Shown: positions 28,527 through 38,957 of the stretch, one piece after another
Layout: the number at the start of each line of letters is the position of its first letter
Numbering within the stretch: position 1 is the stretch's first letter
Assembly: GCF_002754375.1 (NCBI RefSeq)
Contig: NZ_PEFF01000001.1
Location: forward strand, 372,001 to 436,000
From: Variovorax sp. 54
GTDB taxonomy: Bacteria > Pseudomonadota > Gammaproteobacteria > Burkholderiales > Burkholderiaceae_C
Direction: 5' to 3'
DNA length: 64,000 nt
The notes under the pieces: generated by a model
Told to the model about the DNA's origin: nothing
What the model saw: only the letters and a program-made list of their open reading frames with translations
The model's database searches: none
Position numbers and translations under genes: made by a program

Positions 28527-28541
28527 TGATAGTAATTCTCA
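28527..28541. promoter_or_regulatory. Fur box upstream of sodA
   Basis: TGATAGTAATTCTCA matches the 7-1-7 Fur consensus TGATAAT-A-ATTATCA at 13 of 15 positions. It lies about 70 bases before the sodA start on the minus strand. AATGAT and CATTGTC extend the symmetry on each side. Confidence 0.75.
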
Positions 28542-28709
28542 TTGTCTGCGTCAAGATATCGGCGCCATAGATGCCGCCAATCGGCCAGCCCGCCAAGCAC
28601 CTGCCCTGCGGCCCGTCCACCGATACACTGCCCGGCGACCGGTTCGAACGGACGGCGTCAAGACCGTCCTGCCGGTTCCATCCTTCCACCACCGACGGAG
28701 ACAACACGC

Positions 28710-29999
28710 ATGACCTTCCTGAAGCGCCGCGCCCTGGTGCGCACAGCCCTGCTCGGCCTGAGCCTCGCCCTGCCGCTGCTCGCCACCGCCCAGTCGCTAC
28801 CCACCGCCCGGCCTGAATCGGTGGGCCTGTCCACCGAACGTCTGCAGAAGCTCACCGACGTGCTTAAGGCCGACGTGGCCGCCGGCAAGATTCCCGGTGC
28901 GGTGCTGCTGGTCGCGCGCCAGGGCAAGGTCGCGTGGTTCGAACCGGTCGGCAAGCTCGACGCCACCGCCGGCACGCCGATGCCGCGCGACGGCATCTTC
29001 CGCATCTACTCGATGAGCAAGCCCATCACCACCGTCGCCGCGATGATGCTGGTGGAAGACGGCCGCATGAAGCTCGACGACCCGGTGGCGATGTACCTGC
29101 CCGAATACGCCAGCATGACAGTCGGCATCGAGAAGCCCGGCGCCGACGGCAAGCCGGTGCTCGAGACCGTGCCCGCACGCCGCCCGATCACCGTGCAGGA
29201 CCTGATGCGCCACACCTCGGGCCTGACCTACGGTTTCTTCGGCCCCGGCCTCGTCAAGCAGGCCTACAACGCCGCCGACCTCGCGGCCGGCGACCCGACC
29301 AACGCCGAGTTCTCGCAGCGCCTGGCCAAGCTGCCGCTGGCCTACCAGCCCGGCACGACCTGGGACTACAGCTATTCGACCGACATCCTGGGCCGCGTGG
29401 TCGAGGTGGTGTCGGGCCAATCGCTCTATCAGTTCGAAAAGACGCGCCTGCTCGACCCGCTGGGCATGAAGGACACCACGTACTACGTGCCCGAGCCCGC
29501 GCGCCAGCCGCGCATCGCCGAGCCGCTGCCGAGCGACCGCAGCTTCGGCGTGGGCGCCGACCTGAACGACCCGCGCATCGCGCGCAAGCTCGAATCGGGC
29601 GGCGGCGGGCTGGTGTCGACCGCGTCCGACTACGCGCGCTTCCTGCAGATGTTGCTCAACGGCGGCACGCTCGACGGCACGCGCTACCTCGGCCCGCGCA
29701 CGCTGGCGCTGATGACGAGCGACCACTCGAACGCCGGCGCCGGCATCACGGCCGGCCCGCTCTACCTGCCGGGCCCGGGCTACGGCTTCGGCCTGGGCTT
29801 CGCGGTGCGCCGCAACGACGGCGAGGCGCCCTACCCCTCCGGCGGCGGCGAGTACAACTGGGGCGGCGCGGGTGGCACCTACATGTGGATCGATCCGAAG
29901 AACGAGATGTTCGTCGTGCTGATGCTGCAATCGCCCAAGTACCGCACCCATTACCGAAGCCTCGCGCGCAACATGGTCTATGCGGCGGTGCTGAAGTAG
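28710..29999 (+). CDS. exported serine hydrolase, beta-lactamase class C / EstB-like family
   Basis: A 429-residue protein with a signal peptide (cleavage likely after LLATAQ). The active-site SxxK is Ser101-Met-Ser-Lys104 in RIYSMSKPI; the second motif Tyr lies in [10 protein letters not shown], and [12 protein letters not shown] stands where beta-lactamases have KTG. This pattern is typical of EstB-type esterases and D-alanyl-peptide hydrolases rather than true AmpC. It is periplasmic. GACGGAGAC precedes the ATG. Nothing in the neighbours fixes the substrate. Confidence 0.9.
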   Translation: MTFLKRRALVRTALLGLSLALPLLATAQSLPTARPESVGLSTERLQKLTDVLKADVAAGKIPGAVLLVARQGKVAWFEPVGKLDATAGTPMPRDGIFRIYSMSKPITTVAAMMLVEDGRMKLDDPVAMYLPEYASMTVGIEKPGADGKPVLETVPARRPITVQDLMRHTSGLTYGFFGPGLVKQAYNAADLAAGDPTNAEFSQRLAKLPLAYQPGTTWDYSYSTDILGRVVEVVSGQSLYQFEKTRLLDPLGMKDTTYYVPEPARQPRIAEPLPSDRSFGVGADLNDPRIARKLESGGGGLVSTASDYARFLQMLLNGGTLDGTRYLGPRTLALMTSDHSNAGAGITAGPLYLPGPGYGFGLGFAVRRNDGEAPYPSGGGEYNWGGAGGTYMWIDPKNEMFVVLMLQSPKYRTHYRSLARNMVYAAVLK

Positions 30000-30048
30000 C
30001 CCGCATGGCGCGCGCCCGCGGGCCATGGCGCAAAATCGGCATCGCCCC

Positions 30049-31194
30049 ATGAAGAACAGCAGCATCAGCAGCACCGTCATTCCGATCGCCCAGGCCGGCC
30101 ACGCCGTCGCGGCCGCGCCCGATGTCGCCGTGCCCGCCACCGGCCTGCTGGCCGACCGGCTCGGCCGCCCGCTGACCGACCTGCGCATCAGCGTGACCGA
30201 CCGCTGCAACTTCCGCTGCAGCTACTGCATGCCGAAGGACGTGTTCGACAAGGACTACCAGTACCTGCCGCACAGCGCCCTGCTGAGCTTCGAGGAGATC
30301 ACGCGCCTGGCGCGCCTCTTCGCCTCGCACGGCGTGCGCAAGATCCGCCTGACCGGCGGCGAGCCGCTGCTGCGCAAGCACATCGAAGGGCTCATCGGGC
30401 AACTGGCCGAGTTGCGCACGCCCGATGGCGACCCGCTCGAACTCACGCTCACCACCAACGGCTCGCTGCTGAAGCGCAAGGCCGCCGCGCTGAAGGCCGC
30501 CGGCCTGCAGCGCGTGACCGTGAGCCTGGACAGCCTCGACGACGCCGTGTTCCGCCACATGAACGACGTCGACTTTCCGGTGGCCGACGTGCTTGCCGGC
30601 ATCGACGCCGCGCTCGCAGCAGGCCTGGGCCCGATCAAGGTCAACATGGTGGTCAAGCGCGGCACCAACGAGCAGGAGATCCTGCCGATGGCGCGCTACT
30701 TCCGCGCGCACCACGGCGGTAAGGTCGTGCTGCGCTTCATCGAATACATGGACGTGGGCGCCACCAACGGCTGGCGCATGGACGAGGTGCTGCCTTCGGC
30801 CGAAGTCATCGCGCGCATCGCGGCCGAGTTTCCGCTGGTGCCGCTCGAGGCCACCACGCCCGGCGAAACCGCCCAGCGCTGGGCCTACGCCGACGGCGGC
30901 GGCGAGATCGGCGTGATCAGCAGCGTGACCCAGGCCTTCTGCCACGACTGCAGCCGCGCGCGCCTGTCGACCGAGGGCAAGCTCTACCTGTGCCTGTTCG
31001 CGAACGCCGGCCACGACCTGCGTCCGATGCTGCGCGGCAACGCGAGCGACGACGACATCGCCTCCGCCATCGGCCATATCTGGCAGGGCCGCGCCGACCG
31101 CTACTCCGAGCTGCGCGCCCTGCGCGGCCCCGACGATGGCGCCCCCGACGCGGCGGCGCCCCGGCGCGTCGAGATGAGCTACATCGGCGGATGA
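30049..31194 (+). CDS. moaA: GTP 3',8-cyclase (molybdenum cofactor biosynthesis)
   Basis: A 381-residue radical SAM enzyme that starts molybdopterin synthesis from GTP. The SAM-binding cluster Cys are Cys53, Cys57 and Cys60 (RCNFRCSYC), followed by the GGEPLLRK motif. The second cluster Cys lie in [12 protein letters not shown] and LYLCLF. The protein ends in Gly-Gly, as needed for activity. About 35 residues of low-complexity N-terminus precede homology. It heads moaA-mobA-moeA; 49 bases separate it from the serine hydrolase, too few for a Moco riboswitch. Confidence 0.96.
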   Translation: MKNSSISSTVIPIAQAGHAVAAAPDVAVPATGLLADRLGRPLTDLRISVTDRCNFRCSYCMPKDVFDKDYQYLPHSALLSFEEITRLARLFASHGVRKIRLTGGEPLLRKHIEGLIGQLAELRTPDGDPLELTLTTNGSLLKRKAAALKAAGLQRVTVSLDSLDDAVFRHMNDVDFPVADVLAGIDAALAAGLGPIKVNMVVKRGTNEQEILPMARYFRAHHGGKVVLRFIEYMDVGATNGWRMDEVLPSAEVIARIAAEFPLVPLEATTPGETAQRWAYADGGGEIGVISSVTQAFCHDCSRARLSTEGKLYLCLFANAGHDLRPMLRGNASDDDIASAIGHIWQGRADRYSELRALRGPDDGAPDAAAPRRVEMSYIGG

Positions 31195-31205
31195 GGCCGC
31201 CCGCC

Positions 31206-31850
31206 ATGGACGCCGCACGGGCCATCGCCCAGGCCGACATCACGGGCCTCGTGCTGGCCGGTGGCCTCGGCACCCGCATGGGCGGGCTCGACAAGGGCCT
31301 GCAGTTGTTCCAGGGCGAAACGCTCGCCGCGCACGCCGTCCGACGGCTGCGCCCACAGGTCGGCCGCGTGCTGCTCAATGCCAACCGGAATTTCGCGGCC
31401 TACGAAGCGCTGGGCGTGCCGGTGTTCGCCGACAGCGTGCCCGACCACCCCGGCCCGCTCGCCGGCATGCTGAGCGGGCTCGAACACAGTCCCACGCCGT
31501 GGCTGCTCACCGTGCCCTGCGACACGCCGCGCTTTCCGACCGATCTGGCGGCGCGGCTGGCCGAGGCCCTGGCTGCCGACAGCAACCACGCGCGCCTCGC
31601 CATCGCCAGCGCCCCCGAAACCGGGCCCGACGGCGGCACGGTGCTGCGACCGCAGCCGGTGTTCTGCCTGCTGCACATCGAACTGCGCGACAGCCTGCGG
31701 CGCTTCGTCAAAGACGGCGGCCGCAAGGTCCGCGCATGGGCTGCACAGCACGGCGCCGTGATCGTTCCCTTCGACCGCCCGGGCGACGCGCCCGACGCTT
31801 TCTTCAACGCCAACACGCCGGCTGACCTGCAGGCCCTCGACACCCCATGA
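31206..31850 (+). CDS. mobA: molybdenum cofactor guanylyltransferase
   Basis: A 214-residue enzyme that attaches GMP to molybdopterin, forming the guanine dinucleotide cofactor of DMSO-reductase-type enzymes. The nucleotide-binding start [20 protein letters not shown] and the later VPCDTPRFP are family signatures. The ATG at 31206 is preferred because GAGG lies 9 bases before it; the ATG at 31191, overlapping the moaA stop, would add five residues. Its stop overlaps the moeA start (ATGA). Confidence 0.93.
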   Translation: MDAARAIAQADITGLVLAGGLGTRMGGLDKGLQLFQGETLAAHAVRRLRPQVGRVLLNANRNFAAYEALGVPVFADSVPDHPGPLAGMLSGLEHSPTPWLLTVPCDTPRFPTDLAARLAEALAADSNHARLAIASAPETGPDGGTVLRPQPVFCLLHIELRDSLRRFVKDGGRKVRAWAAQHGAVIVPFDRPGDAPDAFFNANTPADLQALDTP

Positions 31851-33157
31851 GCCGCATCGCCGCCATTGCTGCCGACCTCGCGGACTACGACGCGGGCGAC
31901 CTCGACGTCGACACCGTCACCGCCTTTCTTGCGCGCCTCGTCGCGCCGCTGGCCGTGGCCGAAACTGAAGAGATTGCGCTGCGCGACGCGCTCGGCCGCG
32001 TGCTGGCCGACGACCTCGTGTCGCCCGTGAGCGTGCCGCCGCACGACAACTCCGCCATGGACGGCTACGCCTTCGACGGCGCGCTGCTGCCGGCCGATGC
32101 GCCCATCGACCATTCGCTCACGCTGCGCGTGGCGGGCACGGCGCTGGCCGGCTCGGCCTGGCGCGGCGCACTGGGGCCGCGCGACGCGGTGCGCATCATG
32201 ACCGGCGCAATGATGCCGGCCGGCCTCGACACTGTGATCCCGCAGGAGTTCTGCAAGGTCGACGGCGACCAGGTCTGCTTCCCGGCCCGTGTGCTGCGGC
32301 GCGGCGACAACCGCCGCCTCGCAGGCGAAGACCTGATGCAGGGCCAGCCGGCGCTGCGGCGCGGCGAACGCCTGTCGCCGGCCGCGCTCGGCATGGTCGC
32401 CAGCCTGGGCATGGCGCGCGTGACCGTGCGACGCCGGCTGCGCGTGGCGTACTTCTCGACCGGCGACGAAATCCTCTGCCTGGGCGACACACCGCGCGAA
32501 GGCGCCGTGTACGACAGCAACCGCTACACCCTGTTCGGCCTGCTCACGCGGCTGGGCTGCGAGGTGATCGACCTCGGCCTCGTGCACGACGACCCCGCCA
32601 CGCTCTCCGCCACGCTGCAGCGCGCGGCGCGCGAAGCCGACGCCATCGTCACCAGCGGCGGCGTGAGCGCGGGCGCGGCCGACCACACGCGCGACGTGAT
32701 GCAGCAGCTGGGCGACATGGCCTTCTGGCGGGTCGCGATGCGGCCCGGACGGCCGCTGGCGGTGGGGCTGATTCCACGCGACACCGCAGCGACGTCTGCC
32801 GTACTGTTCGGCTTGCCGGGCAATCCGGTGGCGGCGATGGTCGCCTTCCTGGCCTTCGTGCGGCCGGCGCTGCTGCGGCTGATGGGCTGCCACGACGCGG
32901 CCTCCGCTCCGCCGCCGCTGCTGCGCGCGCGCAGCGCGGGGCCCATCCGCAAGAAGCCGGGCCGCACCGAGTACCAGCGTGGCGTCGTCCGGCAGGTGCC
33001 CGGCTCGCTGCCCGAGGTGCAGGTGGCGGCGCACCAGGGCTCGGGTGTGCTGAGTTCGATGCTCGAGGCCAATGGGCTCGTGGTGCTGCACCACGACCAG
33101 GGCCATGTCGACGCCGGGCAGGAAGTCGACGTGATGATCTTCGAAGGACTGATCTAG
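31847..33157 (+). CDS. moeA: molybdopterin molybdenumtransferase
   Basis: A 436-residue enzyme inserting molybdate into adenylylated molybdopterin. Diagnostic sequence includes [14 protein letters not shown] near the start, [31 protein letters not shown] and [18 protein letters not shown], then [14 protein letters not shown]. Length and domain order are normal. The start overlaps the mobA stop by four bases, making moaA-mobA-moeA a compact transcription unit. It converges on rnhA with a 13-base gap. Confidence 0.96.
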   Translation: MSRIAAIAADLADYDAGDLDVDTVTAFLARLVAPLAVAETEEIALRDALGRVLADDLVSPVSVPPHDNSAMDGYAFDGALLPADAPIDHSLTLRVAGTALAGSAWRGALGPRDAVRIMTGAMMPAGLDTVIPQEFCKVDGDQVCFPARVLRRGDNRRLAGEDLMQGQPALRRGERLSPAALGMVASLGMARVTVRRRLRVAYFSTGDEILCLGDTPREGAVYDSNRYTLFGLLTRLGCEVIDLGLVHDDPATLSATLQRAAREADAIVTSGGVSAGAADHTRDVMQQLGDMAFWRVAMRPGRPLAVGLIPRDTAATSAVLFGLPGNPVAAMVAFLAFVRPALLRLMGCHDAASAPPPLLRARSAGPIRKKPGRTEYQRGVVRQVPGSLPEVQVAAHQGSGVLSSMLEANGLVVLHHDQGHVDAGQEVDVMIFEGLI

Positions 33158-33170
33158 CCGAGGGGACCGG

Positions 33171-33620
33171 TCAGATCCGGCCCAGGGCCTTGTCCACGCC
33201 CTTGTTGGCCAGCATGTCGGCCCGCTCGTTGCCCGGGTCGCCCGAGTGGCCCTTCACCCAGCGCCACTCGATCTGGTGACCGCCTTCGGCCACCAGCTTG
33301 TCCAGCTTCTGCCAGAGCTCGACGTTCTTCACGGGTTGCTTGCTGGCGGTCATCCAGCCCTTGGCCTTCCAGCCGCGAATCCACTCGGTGATGCCCATGC
33401 GCACGTACTGGCTGTCGAGGTACAGCAGCACCTTGCAGGGCCGCTTGAGCGCGGCCAGGCCTTCGATCACGGCCGTGAGTTCCATGCGGTTGTTGGTGGT
33501 GTTGAGTTCACCGCCGAACAGTTCCTTCTCGGTGGGGCCCGACTTGAGCCACGCGCCCCAGCCGCCCGGTCCCGGGTTGCCCTTGCATGCGCCATCGGTG
33601 TAGATCACGACTTCGTTCAA
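33171..33620 (-). CDS. rnhA: ribonuclease HI
   Basis: A 149-residue endonuclease that degrades RNA in RNA-DNA hybrids. The catalytic acids are Asp9 ([12 protein letters not shown]), Glu47 (NNRMELTAV), Asp69 (LYLDSQYV) and Asp135 (NERADMLAN), and the basic handle [12 protein letters not shown] is present. The length is standard. The gene follows the methyltransferase gene on the same strand, with a 68-base gap, an order common in proteobacteria (methyltransferase, rnhA, then often dnaQ). Confidence 0.97.
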   Translation of the reverse strand: MNEVVIYTDGACKGNPGPGGWGAWLKSGPTEKELFGGELNTTNNRMELTAVIEGLAALKRPCKVLLYLDSQYVRMGITEWIRGWKAKGWMTASKQPVKNVELWQKLDKLVAEGGHQIEWRWVKGHSGDPGNERADMLANKGVDKALGRI

Positions 33621-33688
33621 ACTGACTGTTCCTTGTTTCTGTAGCTTTTCATGCGGGCGATGCCGCCCGCTTCTGTGTTCTGTTCAAT

Positions 33689-34459
33689 TCAATTCTTGCC
33701 CGCTTTGCTGCGGTGCACCTTGCCCGCGATGGGCACCGGCGCTGTCGCCCGCGCACCGGCGCGGCGCCAGTCGGTGCTCAGCAGGCGCATGCCGCGCACG
33801 CGCTTCACCGCCACCAGGAAGTAGGCCGCGCCGAAGATCGGCCACCAGCGCTCGCCGGCAGCGTCCATCCAGCGCGAGCGCTCCAGCCAGGCTTCGCTGC
33901 GCACCGCCGGCCGGTAGATGCCGAAACGGCCCGACTCCACCTCGAAGCTCAGCAGGCGCAGCCAGTCGCGCATGCGCCAATAGCCGATGAACTCGCCCGC
34001 CTCGGGCAGGAAGGTCTCGCCCAGGCCCAGCCGGCGGTAAATGTGCCCGCGGCGCTGCCGCAGGCCCCACAGGCTGGTCGGGTTCAGGCCGCAGATCACC
34101 ACCCGGCCCTCGGGCACCAGCACCCGCTCCACCTCGCGCAGCGTGGCGTGCGGATCGGGACTGAGTTCCAAAGCGTGCGGCAGCACCACGAGATCCAAGC
34201 TGTTGGCCGCGAACGGCAAGGCCGCAAAGTCGGTCACCAGCGTGGCCTTGCCGGCCCGCACCGGGTCGGTCAGGGCCAGCCAGCGGTGCGGCATGCGGTT
34301 GGTGCGCAGCCCGTTGACCTCGGCGGCACCGAGCTGCAAGGCGTGGTAACCGAATACATCGGCCACCGCCTCGTCGAACTGGGCCTGTTCCCAGGCCAGG
34401 AGGTAGCGGCCGGGGGGGGTCGCGAACCAATCCTGCAAACCTATAATTTGACCGCTCAT
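33689..34459 (-). CDS. class I SAM-dependent methyltransferase
   Basis: A 256-residue protein starting [20 protein letters not shown]. The central part is a methyltransferase type 11 domain: [20 protein letters not shown], then [20 protein letters not shown], with [13 protein letters not shown] after it. The usual first SAM-binding glycine motif is degenerate. The C-terminus is basic. Target unknown. The ATG overlaps the divergent gloB ATG (CATG at 34457-34460); a TTG at 34438 is a possible alternative. A run of eight G on the plus strand at 34412-34419 lies in codons near residue 14. Confidence 0.85.
   Translation of the reverse strand: MSGQIIGLQDWFATPPGRYLLAWEQAQFDEAVADVFGYHALQLGAAEVNGLRTNRMPHRWLALTDPVRAGKATLVTDFAALPFAANSLDLVVLPHALELSPDPHATLREVERVLVPEGRVVICGLNPTSLWGLRQRRGHIYRRLGLGETFLPEAGEFIGYWRMRDWLRLLSFEVESGRFGIYRPAVRSEAWLERSRWMDAAGERWWPIFGAAYFLVAVKRVRGMRLLSTDWRRAGARATAPVPIAGKVHRSKAGKN
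34442..34447 (+). promoter_or_regulatory. Consensus -10 (TATAAT) for gloB
   Basis: A perfect TATAAT ends 10 bases before the gloB ATG, so transcription would begin only a few bases before, or at, the start codon. It lies inside the first codons of the divergent methyltransferase gene. No clear -35 is seen. Confidence 0.55.
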
Positions 34460-35237
34460 GACCCTTGTTCCGCTGCCCGCTTTTGCTGACAACTACATCT
34501 GGATGCTGCACGACGGGCACCACGCCATCGTGGTGGACCCGGGCGATGCCCAACCGGTGTTCGATGCGTTGGCGCACCACAAGCTGCAGCTGGCCGCGAT
34601 TCTAGTCACGCACCACCACCCCGATCACACGGGCGGCGTGGCCGCGTTGCATGCGGCCACGGGCGCCAAGGTGTGGGGCCCCGCGCGCGAGCGCATCCCC
34701 GAGCCCTTCACGCCACTGGTGCAAGGTGACATCGCCCAGGCCCTGGGCCTGCGCTTCGAGGTCATCGACGTGCCGGGCCACACGGCCGGGCACATCGCGT
34801 ACTTCCTGCCGGCCTCGGCCACGCAGGCCCCCGTGCTGTTCTGCGGCGACACCCTCTTCTCCGGCGGCTGCGGTCGCCTGTTCGAGGGCACGCCCGCGCA
34901 GATGCTGGCCTCGCTCGACGCGCTGGCCGCGCTGCCCGGCGACACACGTGTGTGCTGTGCGCACGAATACACACTTGCTAACCTGAAGTTCGCCCGCGCC
35001 GTGGAACCCGGCAACGACGAACTCACTCACTACAACGCGCATTGCGAAAGCCTGCGCGCACAGGGGCAGCCCACGCTGCCCTCGCAACTGGCGATCGAAC
35101 GCCGGATCAACCCCTTTCTTCGCAGCCGCGAAGCCACCGTCTTTCGAGCGGTGCGGGCCCATGCCGAGCTTTCCGCGGATGCCGCCGAAGCCGAGGTGTT
35201 CGCCGCGCTGCGCCAATGGAAAAACGACTTCCGATGA
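34458..35237 (+). CDS. gloB: hydroxyacylglutathione hydrolase (glyoxalase II)
   Basis: A 259-residue metallo-beta-lactamase-fold enzyme that hydrolyses S-lactoylglutathione, finishing methylglyoxal detoxification. The start [17 protein letters not shown] is canonical for the family. Metal ligands are in [10 protein letters not shown] (His52, His54, Asp56, His57), GHTAGHIAY and the later Asp of [18 protein letters not shown]. The C-terminal glutathione-binding domain with NPFLR is present. Its stop overlaps the mltD start (ATGA). Confidence 0.96.
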   Translation: MTLVPLPAFADNYIWMLHDGHHAIVVDPGDAQPVFDALAHHKLQLAAILVTHHHPDHTGGVAALHAATGAKVWGPARERIPEPFTPLVQGDIAQALGLRFEVIDVPGHTAGHIAYFLPASATQAPVLFCGDTLFSGGCGRLFEGTPAQMLASLDALAALPGDTRVCCAHEYTLANLKFARAVEPGNDELTHYNAHCESLRAQGQPTLPSQLAIERRINPFLRSREATVFRAVRAHAELSADAAEAEVFAALRQWKNDFR

Positions 35238-36832
35238 AATTTATTGTTGCCACCTGCCTCGCAGGTTCACTGGTACTCGCGGGCTGCGCGAGCACGGACA
35301 ACAGCGCTTCTTCTTCCTCGACCACCACCGCCAACGCCGGCGGCACGGGCGCCCGCCCGTCGGGCAGCGCCACGCCCATCTATCCGCGCGACGCCAACCT
35401 CAGCCCGCTGACCAGCGGCCAGGCCCGTTCGCAGAGCGTGGTCACGCTGGCACCGCCGGCCGACATGTGGGACCGCATCCGTCGCGGCTTCAAGATGCCC
35501 AACCTCGAGAGCGACCTGGTGCGCGATCGCGAGCAGTGGTACGCCAGCCGGCCCGACTACATCCTGCGCATGACCGAGCGCTCGAACAAGTACATCTTCC
35601 ACATCGTCGAGGAACTCGAGCGCCGCAACATGCCGACCGAACTCGCGCTGCTGCCGTACATCGAGAGCGCCTTCAACCCGCAGGCCGTGTCGAGCGCGCG
35701 CGCCGCCGGCATGTGGCAGTTCATGCCCGCCACCGGCACCGACTTCGACCTCAAGCAGAACATCTTCCGTGACGACCGCCGCGACGTGGTGGCCTCGACC
35801 CGCGCCGCGCTCGACTACCTGCAGAAGCTCTACGGCATGTTCGGCGACTGGCAGCTCGCACTGGCCGCCTACAACTGGGGTGAAGGCAGCGTGGGACGCG
35901 CCATCGCCAAGAACCAGCGCCTGGGCCTGCCCACCACCTACAGCGACCTGTCGATGCCGGCCGAAACGCGGCTCTACGTGCCCAAGCTGCAGGCCGTGAA
36001 GAACATCGTGGCGAATCCGCAGGCCTTCAACGCCGAACTCCCGCTGATCGCCAATCACCCCTACTTCCAGACCGTGCCGCTCACGCGCGACCTCGACGTG
36101 GAACTGGCGGCCAAGCTGGCCGACGTGCGCCTCGAAGACTTTCGCGCGCTCAACCCCGCTGCCCACAAGCCCGTGCTGATCGCGGCCGGCACCTCCGACA
36201 TCCTGCTGCCCTGGGACAACGCGGCGGTGTTCAAGCGCAACTTCGACGCCTACTCGCAAGGCCAGTACGCCAGCTGGACCGCCTGGGTCGTGCCCAGCAC
36301 CATGACGGTGGCCGACGCTGCCCAGCGCTCGGGCATGAGCGAATCGGACCTGCGCGCGCTCAACAACGTGCCCCCGCGGATGCTCATCAAGGCAGGCTCC
36401 ACGCTCATCGTGCCGCGCGGCGCGCGCGTGAAGGAAGACGTGGCGGCGGTCGTGGCCGATGGCGGCCACCTGAGCTTCCAGCCCGAGATCATCACGCGCC
36501 GCACCACCGTCAAGGCCGGCCGCTCCGACAACGTGGCGAGCATCGCGCGCCGCTACAACCTCAAGCCGGCGGCCGTGGCCGACTGGAACGACGTGAACAC
36601 GAGCCACGCCTTCAAGCGCGGCTACAGCGTGGTCGTGTACCTGCCGGTGCGCGCCACGCCCACGGCCCGTGTCGGCTCGGGCGCGGCACCCGCGCGCGGT
36701 CGGGGCGCCGTGGTGGCCACCTCCAAGCGCGGCGGTACGCCCAGCAAGACCGCTGCACGCGGCAGCAGCAGCGCCAAGCAGGCGGTGGTGCGCCAGCCGC
36801 GCGGCGGCACGCCGTCCAAGCACAAGCGCTGA
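35234..36832 (+). CDS. mltD: membrane-bound lytic murein transglycosylase D
   Basis: A 532-residue lipoprotein (lipobox LAGC, Cys18) that cleaves peptidoglycan glycan chains. The SLT catalytic domain spans about 110-250, with Glu144 in [15 protein letters not shown] and [10 protein letters not shown], followed by [14 protein letters not shown]. Two LysM-type peptidoglycan-binding segments follow ([20 protein letters not shown] and [20 protein letters not shown]). A basic Ser/Thr/Lys-rich tail of about 60 residues is longer than usual. Translationally coupled to gloB, an order widespread in proteobacteria. Confidence 0.95.
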   Translation: MKFIVATCLAGSLVLAGCASTDNSASSSSTTTANAGGTGARPSGSATPIYPRDANLSPLTSGQARSQSVVTLAPPADMWDRIRRGFKMPNLESDLVRDREQWYASRPDYILRMTERSNKYIFHIVEELERRNMPTELALLPYIESAFNPQAVSSARAAGMWQFMPATGTDFDLKQNIFRDDRRDVVASTRAALDYLQKLYGMFGDWQLALAAYNWGEGSVGRAIAKNQRLGLPTTYSDLSMPAETRLYVPKLQAVKNIVANPQAFNAELPLIANHPYFQTVPLTRDLDVELAAKLADVRLEDFRALNPAAHKPVLIAAGTSDILLPWDNAAVFKRNFDAYSQGQYASWTAWVVPSTMTVADAAQRSGMSESDLRALNNVPPRMLIKAGSTLIVPRGARVKEDVAAVVADGGHLSFQPEIITRRTTVKAGRSDNVASIARRYNLKPAAVADWNDVNTSHAFKRGYSVVVYLPVRATPTARVGSGAAPARGRGAVVATSKRGGTPSKTAARGSSSAKQAVVRQPRGGTPSKHKR

Positions 36833-36865
36833 GCACCGTCGTCGGCAACGGCAACGCCGCGCCGC

Positions 36866-38059
36866 TCAGGGGTGCGGCGCCTGCGCGGCCCCGGCCCGGC
36901 GGCGCACCACGGCTTCCAGCGCCGCCACGCCCACCATCACCAGCGTGGTCAACGTCCCCACCACCAGGATCGAGAGCTGCGAGGCGAACACCGCCAGCAC
37001 CGCGAGCAGGGCCAATCCGTAGAGATGCGACTGCGGTAGGAAGCCGCGCACCACGCGCTTGAACAGCGCATTGCCGAACAGATAGATCGCCGGCCCGCCC
37101 AGCAGCGGCCCGAGGTGCTTCCACTGCGCATGGTGCGAGCCCTCGCCGATCACGAGCTCGTCGGCCACGGCGCAGACGATGATGCCGGCCACCAGAATCA
37201 CGTGCGTGTAGTGGAACTTGGCGCCCACGCCGCCCGGGTCTTTCGCGTGCTCGATGACGTGCGTCGCCTCCTTGGCGCTGGTGTCGAAGTACATCCACCA
37301 CATCGCGAGGCTGCCGACGAAGCTCACGAGCAGCGCGAACAGATCGACGCCGTGCCACTCGGCGTGGTGGCCGAAGGCGATGCCGGTGGCCAGCACCGAT
37401 TCGCCCAGCGCCACGATCACGAACAGCTGGCAACGCTCGGCCAGGTGACCGCCGTCGATGGTCCAGTCCGCGGTGGTCGAACGCCCGAGCCCCGGAAAGC
37501 GCAGGCCGATCATCGGCGCCACGTACTCGCACAGGACGGCGATCGCCCACAGCAGCAGGCGAAGCAGGCCTTGCTGCGCCAGGCCGCCCGCGATCCAGAA
37601 CACCGCGGCCACGCAGTTCCAGGCCAGCAGGCGCCGGAAGTTGGGCGCCAGTGCATGGTCGCGCCCCACCGCCACCAGCATGCCGAAGGTGCGCCCGACC
37701 TGGATGCCTGCAAAGCACAGCGCAAACACCAGCCCGCGCTCGCCGAAGGCACCGGGCAGTGCCGACGCCATCACCAGCGCGAGCAGCATGACGCCGAACA
37801 GCATGCCCCGGATCCGCAGCGCACCCGGGTTGAACCAGTTGGTCGCCCATGCCGTGTACTGCCAGCCCAGCCACACCGCGAACCACATCACCAGCGTCTG
37901 CAAGGCGCCGAGCAGCGTGAGGTGGTCCAGCAGGTAGTGGGACAGTTGCGTGACGGAAAAGGCGTAGACCAGATCGAAGAACAGCTCTTCGTTCGACACC
38001 CTTGCGGCTTCGCCGCGCGAGCGCAGGGTGCTCCCGCGCGGGCTCTTGTGGTGGTTCAA
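36866..38059 (-). CDS. low temperature requirement A (LtrA) family membrane protein
   Basis: A 397-residue inner-membrane protein with about eleven hydrophobic spans. The LtrA signature is the N-terminal ELFFDLVYAFSVTQLSHYLL and the later ERCQLFVIVALGESVLATG. First described in Listeria for growth in the cold, its biochemical role is not established. Start at 38059 (MNHHKSPRG) gives the usual length. It is downstream of, and on the same strand as, the ABC importer permease, with 64 bases between. Confidence 0.88.
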   Translation of the reverse strand: MNHHKSPRGSTLRSRGEAARVSNEELFFDLVYAFSVTQLSHYLLDHLTLLGALQTLVMWFAVWLGWQYTAWATNWFNPGALRIRGMLFGVMLLALVMASALPGAFGERGLVFALCFAGIQVGRTFGMLVAVGRDHALAPNFRRLLAWNCVAAVFWIAGGLAQQGLLRLLLWAIAVLCEYVAPMIGLRFPGLGRSTTADWTIDGGHLAERCQLFVIVALGESVLATGIAFGHHAEWHGVDLFALLVSFVGSLAMWWMYFDTSAKEATHVIEHAKDPGGVGAKFHYTHVILVAGIIVCAVADELVIGEGSHHAQWKHLGPLLGGPAIYLFGNALFKRVVRGFLPQSHLYGLALLAVLAVFASQLSILVVGTLTTLVMVGVAALEAVVRRRAGAAQAPHP

Positions 38060-38123
38060 GATTCACTCCCAGACGTTGTTGCCGCGCCCCCCTGGCGCGC
38101 CGGGGCGATCATCGCACCGCGGC

Positions 38124-38957
38124 TCAGAGCTTCTCGGTTTCTCCGCTGCGCGGCTGCCATTTCATGAGCCGCTTCTCGATCAGCCCCACGAGCCCGTCGA
38201 GCGCCAGTGCGAAGGCCGTGAGCACCACGATGCCGGCAAAGACCGTGTTCACGTCGAAGGTGCCCTCGGCCTGCAGGATCAGGTAGCCCACGCCGCGCGC
38301 CGAGCCCAGGTATTCGCCCACCACCGCGCCGACGAAGGCCAGGCCCACCGAGGTGTGCAGGCTGGAGAACACCCAGCTCGTGGCGCTCGGCAGGTACACC
38401 GTGCGCAGCAGCTGCCGCTGGTTGGCGCCCAGCATCTTCGCGTTGGCCAGCACCACCGGACTCACTTCGCGCACGCCCTGGTAGACGTTGAAGAACACGA
38501 TGAAGAACACCAGCGTGACCGCCAGCGCCACCTTGCTCCAGATGCCCAGGCCGAACCACAGCGCGAAGATCGGCGCGAGGATCACGCGCGGCATCGAGTT
38601 GGCGGCCTTGATGTACGGGTCGAGGATCAGGCTCGCCGTGGGCGCCAGCGCGAGCCACAGGCCGCAGCCCAGCCCGAGCGCCGTGCCGATGCCGAAGGCC
38701 AGCACCGTTTCGAGCAGCGTGGTGCCCAGGTGGCGGTAGATGTCGGCATTGCCTTTCAGGCCTTCGGGAAACAGCAGGTTCGGCGGCACCTCGAAGGGCA
38801 GGAACCAGCTCCAGATGCGCCCCGCCACCACGATCGGCTGGCCGAGGAAGAACGCGATCTGGTCGTTGCGCGAGGCCACGTGCCAGGCCACGAGGATCAC
38901 GGCCAGCAGCACCAGCTGCCAGAAGCGCGCGTGGCGTGCGTCGAGGCGCGGCATCAT
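38124..38957 (-). CDS. ABC transporter permease, nitrate/sulfonate/taurine type
   Basis: A 277-residue inner-membrane permease with six spans and the cytoplasmic EAA-like loop (AKMLGANQRQLLRTVYLPSA). It resembles SsuC/TauC family members. ATGATG at its start overlaps the ATPase stop. Together with the ATPase and the binding protein it forms an importer for a small organic anion or similar compound. No sulfonatase, taurine dioxygenase or pyrimidine gene is adjacent, so the substrate remains open. Confidence 0.92.
   Translation of the reverse strand: MMPRLDARHARFWQLVLLAVILVAWHVASRNDQIAFFLGQPIVVAGRIWSWFLPFEVPPNLLFPEGLKGNADIYRHLGTTLLETVLAFGIGTALGLGCGLWLALAPTASLILDPYIKAANSMPRVILAPIFALWFGLGIWSKVALAVTLVFFIVFFNVYQGVREVSPVVLANAKMLGANQRQLLRTVYLPSATSWVFSSLHTSVGLAFVGAVVGEYLGSARGVGYLILQAEGTFDVNTVFAGIVVLTAFALALDGLVGLIEKRLMKWQPRSGETEKL

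Noticed and set aside
30000..30048. Moco riboswitch before moaA
   Set aside because: The gap is only 49 bases and shows no conserved structure.
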